Shown here piece by piece: positions 43,962 to 51,224 of a stretch of 64,000 bases of DNA. Position numbers and translations under genes: made by a program. The stretch covers positions 1 to 64,000 of the forward strand of contig NZ_WBMT01000008.1 in assembly GCF_008923185.1 (NCBI RefSeq), in the 5' to 3' direction. How positions within the stretch are numbered: the first letter of the stretch is position 1; every line of letters begins with the position of its first letter. The notes below the pieces were generated by a model, which did not search any database, was not told the origin of the DNA, and saw only the letters and a list, made by a program, of their open reading frames with translations. The stretch is from Actinomadura rudentiformis. Its GTDB lineage: Bacteria; Actinomycetota; Actinomycetes; Streptosporangiales; Streptosporangiaceae.

Positions 43962-44906
43962 TCAGAGTGAAAAGCGCGCCTGGATGGTGGTGCCGTTCGG
44001 GCCCGTGTGAACGCGCAGCAGGTCGGCGATGTGGTTGACCATGAGCAGGCCGCGTCCGCCATTGCCGCTGAGACCCACGGGCTTGCGGCCGGCCAGCGGG
44101 TCGGTGAGATGTCCTGCGTCGCTGACCTGGCAGACCAGGGCGCTGTCGGCCCAGATCTCCAGCGTGCCGCGGCCACCGCCGTGCCGGACCGAGTTGGCGG
44201 CCAGCTCGTTGACGGCGATCTCCAGATCACCGACGGCCGCGGGAGTCAGGCCGGCGCGGACGGCGATGTCGGCGGCGGCCTCGCGCGCCTGGACGAGATT
44301 GTCGACGTCGAAGTCTAGGATCACGTGATACCGGGCGCCCGGTCCGGGCCCGGGGAGCGGACGGTTGTATGCCTGGATCACCGCGCCCGGGTCGTACGCA
44401 GTGCTGACGGTGGTCTTGGCGTTGTCGATGACGGTCGGGTGCGTCAGCGCGGCGTCGTCGAGCACACGCGGGTCGAGCTCGATCGCGTCGTACGGGCACA
44501 GGATCGTGACCGGCCGGCCGGTGAAGGCCAGGTTGATCAGCGCCTCGTGCTGGACGCACGCCGGGTACTCCGTGGCCGTCCGGCCGGCCCAGATCGGTTC
44601 CCCGATGATCCGTACGTGGCGGGCGTCCCGGTGCGAGTCGGCGAAGGCTCGCAGGACACCGGGGATGATGCGGCCGGGATTGCGGCCCGCCACCGTCATG
44701 TCGATCATCTTGACCTGTCCGGCAGCCGAGCCCAGTTCCCCGTGCAGCAACTCCAGGCGATGCCCCGGCACCGCCACGGCGACGGGCTGGCCGGCCATGA
44801 GGCCCTCTTCGATGAACGGCACCGTCCCGGCGATGTACTCGTCCGTCCCGCGATAGAACAACGCGGGATGGACGAAGGGTTCGGCGGTGTCAAGGGTTGC
44901 GCTCAT
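43962..44906 (-). CDS. MEDS-domain / RsbW-type ATPase anti-sigma regulator
   Basis: 314 residues. Residues about 10-175 match the MEDS sensor domain (FVHPALFYRGTDEYIAGTVPFI, YPACVQHEALINLAF, ILCPYDA). The C-terminal 130 residues are a GHKL ATPase of the RsbW type: LEIAVNELAANSVRHGGGRG (N box), VSDAGHLTDP (G1) and GNGGRGLLMVNHIADL (G2). Such proteins bind and inhibit sigma factors or phosphorylate STAS antagonists. It overlaps the upstream STAS gene by four bases (ATGA), so the pair works as one partner-switching unit. Confidence 0.9.
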   Translation of the reverse strand: MSATLDTAEPFVHPALFYRGTDEYIAGTVPFIEEGLMAGQPVAVAVPGHRLELLHGELGSAAGQVKMIDMTVAGRNPGRIIPGVLRAFADSHRDARHVRIIGEPIWAGRTATEYPACVQHEALINLAFTGRPVTILCPYDAIELDPRVLDDAALTHPTVIDNAKTTVSTAYDPGAVIQAYNRPLPGPGPGARYHVILDFDVDNLVQAREAAADIAVRAGLTPAAVGDLEIAVNELAANSVRHGGGRGTLEIWADSALVCQVSDAGHLTDPLAGRKPVGLSGNGGRGLLMVNHIADLLRVHTGPNGTTIQARFSL

Positions 44907-45283
44907 GACTGAACCTTGATCTTGGGCACGCGCGAGTACAGCACGTCCATGATGCGCCGCATCGACACTGGTGGGTTTTCCAGGTGGATGTTCTTGCCTG
45001 CGGGGAGGCGCTGCGCGGCACTGACGAGGACGGCGACGCCACCGGAATCGCTGAAGACCACCTTCGAGAGATCCAGATGAACGTCGGTGCCGCGGGAGAC
45101 CAACGGTGTCAGGTGCGACTCCAGGGTGTCGCGCGTGACCAGGCTGATCTCTCCCGCGATGATCAGGCCCACCCGTCCAGGCGTAGGAGAGCAGGTCAGG
45201 ACGGCACGGCGTACGCGGCGGGGGATCCGCACAGGCACCGTGCCGGCGGTGTCGTCGACCGCCCTACGTTCCGAACGTGACAT
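44903..45283 (-). CDS. STAS-domain anti-sigma factor antagonist
   Basis: 126 residues. The STAS core is visible: PGRVGLIIAGEISLVTRDTLESHL, DVHLDLSKVVFSDSGGVAVLVSAAQRL, with the phospho-acceptor Ser in FSDSGG. It is the partner of the downstream MEDS/RsbW protein, with which it overlaps by four bases. Unphosphorylated, it would sequester the kinase and release a sigma factor. The cognate sigma gene is not in the window. Confidence 0.9.
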   Translation of the reverse strand: MSRSERRAVDDTAGTVPVRIPRRVRRAVLTCSPTPGRVGLIIAGEISLVTRDTLESHLTPLVSRGTDVHLDLSKVVFSDSGGVAVLVSAAQRLPAGKNIHLENPPVSMRRIMDVLYSRVPKIKVQS

Positions 45284-45596
45284 CCCACCTCTCCCTCCCC
45301 TGGCCCGCCGTGGTCAAACGTGTGATCGCCACCCTCGGCGAGCTCGACGGGAAATATCACCGGGCATGCTCAGCGCGTGAGCAACAATTACCTCGGATGA
45401 ATCGTGAAATTCAAAGTTCCCAAACCTTCTAAAGTGACCGCATCCGGCCGATGATCTGTGATGCCAACAGGTATCGAATAACATCGAACACGAAAGAGGC
45501 CGGGCAATCGGTGATTGCCGACTCCTGGGCCATGAGCTCCCCCGCAGGTCATTAACGGACGATGAATTGCCCCGCTCCTGACAACCCCCGCTGTCT
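45284..45596. other. Gene-free intergenic stretch, divergent promoters
   Basis: It separates the STAS gene (minus) from the StrR-like gene (plus) and is noticeably AT-richer between 45350 and 45540. No consensus promoter is certain. Confidence 0.5.
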
Positions 45597-46574
45597 TTGC
45601 TCATCTGCCGAGAGGCGCGATTCAAATGCCGTGGAGTTGACTTGTACGTACCAGGTCACCTCGATCCGCATGCAGTGGAAGAAGTACAGATCAGTTCGCT
45701 GTCGACCGGCGGTTCGCCGCGGCTCGCCGGCGAGGATCTCGCGCACGTGCAGACCCTGGTCGCCTCCCAGGCGCAGCTTCCACCGATCATCGTGCACCGC
45801 CCCACCATGCGCGTCGTGGACGGCATGCACCGCCTCCTTGCCGCGAAGCTCCAGGGACATCAGAAGATCGCAGTCAGATTCTTCGACGGCCCGGAGGAGG
45901 ACGCCTTCGTCCTGGCGGTGAAATCGAACATCGCGCATGGTCTCCCGCTCTCCCTGGCGGACCGCAAGCACGCCGCCGAACGCGTGATCGTCTCGCACCC
46001 CCAGTGGTCCGACCGCATGATCGCCTCGGTCACCGGCATCTCGGCGCGCACGGTCGCCGAGATACGCAAGACCGCCGCCCCCGCATCCACGTCCGGCCGG
46101 ATCGGGCTGGACGGCCGCATTCGTTCGACCGACGTGACCGAGGGGCGGCGGCTCGCCCAGGAGCTCATCACCAAGGACCCCGCCCTCTCGCTACGCCAGG
46201 TGGCCCAGGCGGCAGGCATCTCTCCGGAGACGGTCCGGGACGTAAAGAAACGGCTGTCGCGCGGCGAGGACCCGTTGCCCCGGCGTTCGAAGCAGCTCGG
46301 CACCCAGCTGACTCAGCGCCCCAGAAGTCCGGCGCCCCCGTCCGCGGCTGTTTTGGAACGTTTGAGGGCCGACCCGGCCCTGCGCTTCAACGAGAACGGC
46401 CGTGACCTTCTGCGGCTCCTGAACGCCCACACGCTCCGGGCAGAGGACTGGAACAAGCTGGCCGAAAGCGTCCCCCCGCACTCCGTGGAATCAGTCGCCC
46501 GCCTGGCCCGCGACACTGCGCGTAAATGGCTGGAGTTCGCCTCGCTGATCGAACGCAACAACCTCAAACGCTGA
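45597..46574 (+). CDS. ParB/StrR-type transcriptional regulator
   Basis: Up to 325 residues. The ParB-N-like domain is clear (EEVQISSLSTGGSPRLAGED, LPPIIVHRPTMRVVDGMHRLLAA, EDAFVLAVKSNIAHGLPLSLADR). It is followed by a helix-turn-helix (WSDRMIASVTGISARTVAEI) and a second HTH (SLRQVAQAAGISPETVRDV). This is the StrR/NovG family of antibiotic pathway activators. The start is uncertain: TTG at 45597 is the longest, and a GTG near 45675 would begin just before the conserved part. No biosynthetic cluster is in the window. Confidence 0.88.
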   Translation: MLICREARFKCRGVDLYVPGHLDPHAVEEVQISSLSTGGSPRLAGEDLAHVQTLVASQAQLPPIIVHRPTMRVVDGMHRLLAAKLQGHQKIAVRFFDGPEEDAFVLAVKSNIAHGLPLSLADRKHAAERVIVSHPQWSDRMIASVTGISARTVAEIRKTAAPASTSGRIGLDGRIRSTDVTEGRRLAQELITKDPALSLRQVAQAAGISPETVRDVKKRLSRGEDPLPRRSKQLGTQLTQRPRSPAPPSAAVLERLRADPALRFNENGRDLLRLLNAHTLRAEDWNKLAESVPPHSVESVARLARDTARKWLEFASLIERNNLKR

Positions 46575-46637
46575 AGCCGGCTCGGCGGAACGTCCAAGTG
46601 TCCAAACCCTTCAGTTGGACGCAAACCGCCAACCGAG

Positions 46638-46664
46638 AGCCCGCCGCGACCATCGCGGCGGGCT
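46638..46664. terminator. Perfect 11-bp hairpin between the StrR-like gene and the tRNA
   Basis: AGCCCGCCGCG / CGCGGCGGGCT with a 5-base loop, placed 63 bp after the regulator's stop and 10 bp past the tRNA 3' end. No T tract on either side. It may serve both convergent transcripts. Confidence 0.65.
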
Positions 46665-46674
46665 AGGCCATTGG

Positions 46675-46748
46675 TACCCCCCGTCGGATTTGAACCGACA
46701 CCTAGTCCCTTTTAAGGGGACCGCCTCTGCCGATTGGGCTAAGGGGGC
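46675..46748 (-). tRNA. tRNA with anticodon UAA, short variable loop, encoded CCA
   Basis: Acceptor GCCCCCT / GGGGGGT with discriminator A, then genomic CCA at 46672-46674. The D arm is GCC...GGC with an AATCGGCAGA loop. The anticodon stem GTCCC / GGGAC encloses loop CTTAAAA, so the anticodon is TAA (reads UUA). The variable loop is five bases (TAGGT), and the T arm is GTCGG TTCAAAT CCGAC. A normal tRNA-Leu(UAA) has a long variable arm, which this lacks. The amino acid it carries cannot be told from sequence alone. Confidence 0.8.
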
Positions 46749-47453
46749 TTGATAAGCCAATGATAAACCACATGGTCCGTTCTGGAATAACCATTTAGCC
46801 GCCCAGTCGATGGCCGGAAAGGGGCAGGCCACGAGGCTCACGAGGTGTTGTTGGACAATGCCCGCTCATGAAAGAATCCAGGGAGCATTGTCATCACTCT
46901 GGGTCGCCTATGGAGGGCGGAGCGGCATCCTACGGACGCGGCGGACCCGGAGCCCGAGGGAAGGGGCCCGCACAGCCGATCACCGCGTGAATCGGTAGGC
47001 GTCTCCGGCCGGGCCGGAAGGTGCATCCCGTGCCGCCGAACGTGTCCACACTGATCGTTCGGCATGCCGTCCTGTACGGGCCTGGGCTTGTGACCTGCAC
47101 GTCGTTCGTCTGCAAGAGCGTTCTCCCCAGCGATCTGTCCGCCCCCTGGACAGGCGGTGTACCTGTAAGAGCCGCTGGCCACGTCCGCTGATACATCCCG
47201 GCGGTGATTCGCAGGTGGGATCGTGGCCAGATTGCCAATTTGGGACAAGCCGAATCTGCCTGTTCAGTTGACAAGCGCCGGGTGGAGATCGCCACTCGCA
47301 CTGCGGCGGAGTCGCAGGTCAAGGGCGTGAGCACCACTGGGGCATGAGGTCGATGGCCCGGGCGATGTCGCCGACGTTCTCCGTCCGGATCCCGGCGACA
47401 CGGATGCCGCGTCACAGATCACATGGCGCTCTGATCCGGTCCTCCACCACGTA
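46749..47453. other. Gene-free stretch
   Basis: No plausible gene. The first 80 bases upstream of the tRNA are AT-richer (GATAAGCCAATGATAAACC) and may hold its promoter. Confidence 0.45.
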
Positions 47454-47473
47454 AGTGGATCGTAAGATCCACT
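47454..47473. promoter_or_regulatory. Inverted repeat upstream of the secreted protein gene
   Basis: AGTGGATC GTAA GATCCACT, perfect 8-bp arms, 58 bases before the next start codon. Operator-like. Confidence 0.55.
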
Positions 47474-47531
47474 AGATGATCTTGGCGATACGGTCGCTGG
47501 AAATCCACCAGGGAAGAACGGGAGATATTCG

Positions 47532-47894
47532 GTGACCATCGTCAGGAAGTGCCTCGCCATCGCCGGCCTTGCCGTCGCCATTACCGGCGCGGCGCAAGGG
47601 AGTGCGTTCGGTGCGGCCGCGGCCGGAACAGTCACATCGCCATCGGGCAATGCCACCTGCACCATCACCGAGTCGACGGTGGTAAGGAATCAGGCCTTCA
47701 ACGTCAAGTGCTCGGGAACGACCGTCCCGAAGGAATACATCGCGGTCCAGCTGACCTGCAACAACGGCGCTTTCTACAGCGATAATTTCGGCACCCTCAA
47801 CAACTCCACGAGAAGCAAAGAGTACGTCACCTGCGGCAGGCAGGGATTCAAGGACTTCGAGGTCCTGTTCCGGTACAACAACGGCAACGGCTGA
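47532..47894 (+). CDS. Small secreted Cys-containing protein
   Basis: 120 residues. GTG with GGGAG upstream. A Sec signal (VRKCLAIAGLAVAITGAAQG) is followed by a compact beta-rich domain with four Cys (NATCTITES, VKCSGTT, LTCNNG, VTCGRQG), probably two disulphides. The pattern is of a small secreted beta-sandwich; family not recognised. A terminator follows. Confidence 0.82.
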   Translation: MTIVRKCLAIAGLAVAITGAAQGSAFGAAAAGTVTSPSGNATCTITESTVVRNQAFNVKCSGTTVPKEYIAVQLTCNNGAFYSDNFGTLNNSTRSKEYVTCGRQGFKDFEVLFRYNNGNG

Positions 47895-47920
47895 TCGCTC
47901 CCCCTCGGCCGGAAAATCAG

Positions 47921-47954
47921 CCGGGGTCCATCTCTCTCAGGAGATGGGCCCCGG
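47921..47954 (+). terminator. Rho-independent terminator
   Basis: CCGGGGTCCATCTC pairs with GAGATGGGCCCCGG around a 6-base loop and is followed by TTTCTC. It ends the secreted protein gene. Confidence 0.85.
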
Positions 47955-48152
47955 TTTCTCGGTCCGGCTCAGTGGCAGTACTCGACCCGGTTCCGCAATC
48001 CATGGTCGCATCACACTGGCCGACGGGTTGCATGGCCACGGTCATTCAGCCAGCGGGCGCGGTTGCAATGCCGACGACGGTGTCGTGCAGGGTCCGGGCG
48101 CCGCGATGCACGGCGTTGGCACTCTCCTACCAGGCCCGCAGCCCGGGATACT

Positions 48153-48410
48153 TCACTCGATGGCGAACCCCGCGGCCACCGCCGCTGTGACCACGACCCG
48201 CTCCGGGGCGAAGTCCTTGTCCACGCCGTGGTCGAGTACGGCACCGTGGCTGTAGATCTTCAGCCGTTCGGGATCCACGTCCTCGATGTGCAGCACCTTG
48301 CCCAGCTTGACCCCGGCTGCCACGGAATGAGGCTCGGCCCTGGCCCGCACCGCCGCGACCGCAACCCGACGGGCGTTCGCCCGGAGTGCGGGCTCGGCGC
48401 GGCATGGCGG
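48153..48410 (-). pseudogene. C-terminal relic of a SIMPL (DUF541) protein
   Basis: The minus strand reads RAEPALRANARRVAVAAV, RARAEPHSVAAGVKLGKVL and HIEDVDPERL, ending VVVTAAVAAGFAIE and stop. This is the last third of a SIMPL-domain protein. No start or N-terminal part is found before the kinase gene's 3' end, so it is a truncated copy. Confidence 0.6.
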
Positions 48411-48506
48411 AGGTATTAGCTGCGTCTGTACGCGATGGCCAGCCGCGGTGGGCGGTGGGCGGTGGGCGGTGGGCAGTACGGCGTGTACGGGGCTACGCCC
48501 TCGGGG

Positions 48507-50339
48507 TTACGCCCACGGCACGCTCCCACCCGGCGTCGATTTCTTTCTGTTATCGACCGAGCAATTCCGAAGATTGGCTGAAATTATGCCGGGGTTGACT
48601 TGCCACAGCCAAAGGGCGCCGTCGCGTCCGCCGCTGGCGAGGGTTCGTCCATCCGGGCTGAACGCTGCCGCGTAGGCGGTGTGCGTGTGGCCGGTGAAGA
48701 TCTCTCCGGGGTGCTGGGAGTGAAGAGGCCAGAGTCGCACGGTGGTGTCGCGGCTGCTGCTGGCCAGCAGATGCCCATTGGGGCTGAATTCCAGGGAGAG
48801 GATTTCGCTTGTGTGACCCTTCAGGGCGGCAGTGGGCCGGCGTTGGTCGAGCTGCCAGAGCCGGATGGCGCGATCGTCGCTCCCGCTCGCGGCCACGGTG
48901 TTCCCGTCCGGGCTGATGGCCACGCAGGTGACCGGGCCGGTGTGGCCGTGGAGCGTTGTGATGTTCTGTCGCGTCCGGGTGTCCCAGAGACTGAGGGTGT
49001 GGTCGTCACCGGCTGCGGCGCTGACCACGGTATGTCCGTCCCGGCTGAACGCCAGGCACGTGACCGGGCCGGTGTGGCCGCTGAACGTCATGGTGGCGCG
49101 GCCGGAGCGGACGTCCGACAGGTGAACCTTGGCGTCGTAACCCCCGGTGGCGACGGTCCGGCCATCTCGGCTGATCGCTGCACAGGTGATGTCGTCGGTG
49201 TAGCCGCCGAACGTCGTGGTGTTCTCGCCTGTCTGCGTATCCCAGAGACGGAGGGTGCGGTCGTCACCGGCTCCGGCACTGACCAGCGTTCGTCCGTCAG
49301 GGCTGAACGCCAGGAAGATGATCGCGCTGGTGTGCCCGTTGAGCGTCATGAGGGTGCGGCCAGTGTGGACCTCCCATAGGCGGACTTGTGCGTCGAAGCC
49401 GCCGCTTGCCAGCGTGCGTCCGTCCCGGCTGAACGCCACGCAGGTGATGCCGCTGGTGAGGTTTGCGAAGGGTGAAGGCGATTGCCTGCGGTGGCGAGGC
49501 TGGTAACGGTCATGGCCGCTGGTGGAGTGAAGCCTCGAGGTGACGACGGACGCGGTGGCAGGGCGGTCGTCGGGCGCCTTGGCCATGAGTTCGGTGATCA
49601 GACGGTCCAACCAGGTGGGGCAATCGGCGCGCAGGGTCTGCGGGGCGGGAGGGCTCTGTTGAAGGTGCTGATACATGATCGCGGCCGCACACGTGTCCGC
49701 GCGGAACGGCGGTACGCCGGTGACCAGTGCGTAGAGCACGCAGCCGAAGGCATAAAGGTCTGTGCGGCGATCTGTTGGATGGCCCTTGAACTGTTCTGGG
49801 GCCATGTAAAGCGGAGTGCCTCCGGCGAAACCATCGGTCTGCGTGATCTTGGTGGCGTCCGCGAGGTGAGCCATACCGAAGTCGCAGATCTTCACTCGGC
49901 CGTCTTGGAGGAGAAACAGGTTCCCGGGTTTGATATCGCGGTGCACGATTCCGGCCGCGTGAGCCGCGGTCAGGGCATCGCTGATCTGCACGGCCAGCGC
50001 CAGCACTTGTTCGATGGGGAGCCCATGAGGGTGCTCGTCAAGCACTTGACGCAGGTCGGAGCCTTTCAGGAGCTCCATGACCAGGAATACGCGCCGCTCG
50101 AATTCATCGATATCGAAAACCGCGGTGACCCCGGGATGCTGGAGCCCAGCCGTGATCTCCGCTTCACGGCGGAATCGTGTCATCGCCACCGGATTGGCGT
50201 GGTGATGTTCGTGCAGGAATTTCACCGCAACAGGCCGCTTGAGTCGCAGGTCGACGGCTTCCCAGATCTCTGCTGCGCCTCCATGTCCAAGGTGCTTGAC
50301 CAGTCGATAACGACGGGCAAGCAGTAGTCCTGGTTCCAT
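48507..50339 (-). CDS. Ser/Thr protein kinase with seven WD40 repeats
   Basis: 610 residues. The N-terminal kinase domain (residues about 8-270) has LGHGGAAEIWEAVD, the VAVKFL lysine, the HRDIKPGN catalytic loop, DFGMAHLA and the GTPLYMAPEQF activation segment. From about residue 285 seven WD40 units follow, each of the form CVAFSRDGRTLASGG...VRLWEVHTG. No transmembrane helix lies between the halves, so the kinase is cytosolic, unlike most actinobacterial PknB-type receptors. The propeller probably recruits substrates or partners. The final 25 residues are unrelated to WD40. Confidence 0.94.
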   Translation of the reverse strand: MEPGLLLARRYRLVKHLGHGGAAEIWEAVDLRLKRPVAVKFLHEHHHANPVAMTRFRREAEITAGLQHPGVTAVFDIDEFERRVFLVMELLKGSDLRQVLDEHPHGLPIEQVLALAVQISDALTAAHAAGIVHRDIKPGNLFLLQDGRVKICDFGMAHLADATKITQTDGFAGGTPLYMAPEQFKGHPTDRRTDLYAFGCVLYALVTGVPPFRADTCAAAIMYQHLQQSPPAPQTLRADCPTWLDRLITELMAKAPDDRPATASVVTSRLHSTSGHDRYQPRHRRQSPSPFANLTSGITCVAFSRDGRTLASGGFDAQVRLWEVHTGRTLMTLNGHTSAIIFLAFSPDGRTLVSAGAGDDRTLRLWDTQTGENTTTFGGYTDDITCAAISRDGRTVATGGYDAKVHLSDVRSGRATMTFSGHTGPVTCLAFSRDGHTVVSAAAGDDHTLSLWDTRTRQNITTLHGHTGPVTCVAISPDGNTVAASGSDDRAIRLWQLDQRRPTAALKGHTSEILSLEFSPNGHLLASSSRDTTVRLWPLHSQHPGEIFTGHTHTAYAAAFSPDGRTLASGGRDGALWLWQVNPGIISANLRNCSVDNRKKSTPGGSVPWA

Positions 50340-51224
50340 TGATCAGCGACTCCACGGCCCGAGACGTAGAACTATGAGTAGTCAACTTGTTGTCCAGCCA
50401 TCATGCCCGCAAGGGTGTGCATCTGCAAGGTGTTTGGAACATGCATATGCACGTGCATGCCTCCATTGTTGCCGTGGATCAAGGGCCATGTGTCCCACTT
50501 GATCCCAAACCGCACAGCATCCTTCTAAACCTCCAGCGTGTCGGCCCCAAGGGTTGCCACAAGTTATAAGTTGAATCGACAACCATCGAGTGGTTGGGCC
50601 TATTAGGGCTGTCTCTTATGAGGTTTAACGTTCACCATTAGCTGAGAACTAGCCAGTAATAAGCGTCCCTCGCGGCGATCTTTCTTTGGGCCAGGATCGC
50701 CCCGTCAGGGGAATGTCGTCGCCCCCGCGCCGTCGCAACCGATCCAGCGGCAAAGCGTCAGCGCTGGCTAGGTGAGGTCTGGTTGAGGAGTATCGCCAGC
50801 CGAACGCAGGCATCGCGGGCCTCATCGTTTGGGCGGTCGATGAGTGTCATCGCGGAACGCAGTGGCCAGAGTGAGCCAACCAAGGAAGAACCCGACTCGC
50901 CGTCCGCGCCGCTCGCAGTCCGCCGCTCACCGTCCGCGGCCCGCGCCGCTCGCCGTCCGGCGCGGCCCCAGAACACCTGCGGGTTTGGTGCGTTCATCAC
51001 GCGTAGGCGCAGCTCGAACGTGTGCGGCTGCAATGCAGGCCCAGATCGGGCACGTGTTGATCGGTGTAGGGAGCAAGGCGTGTGACCAGGCGGCGGTCAG
51101 TGGTCAGTCGTTTCGTGTGGGCAGGTTGCTCGAACCCGCCCCGCGCGGCCTGTGCTGAACCCTTGGCTGCGTCACCCTTGCCTGCCATATTTGCGACCCG
51201 AGCCGTGTTCGGGGGTGTGCGATA
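50340..51224. other. Gene-free stretch
   Basis: 880 bases without a supportable gene. Overlapping palindromes GCATATGC and TGCACGTGCA occur at 50443-50457. Near 50600-50640 there is an AT-richer patch with GGGCTGTCTCTTATGAGG that resembles an insertion-sequence end. Around 50900-50970 CGCCGCTCGC- and CCGTCCG-type repeats appear. Confidence 0.5.

Noticed and set aside
50443..50460. Overlapping palindromes as a replication or attachment site
   Set aside because: Single short occurrence with no associated gene or partner repeat.
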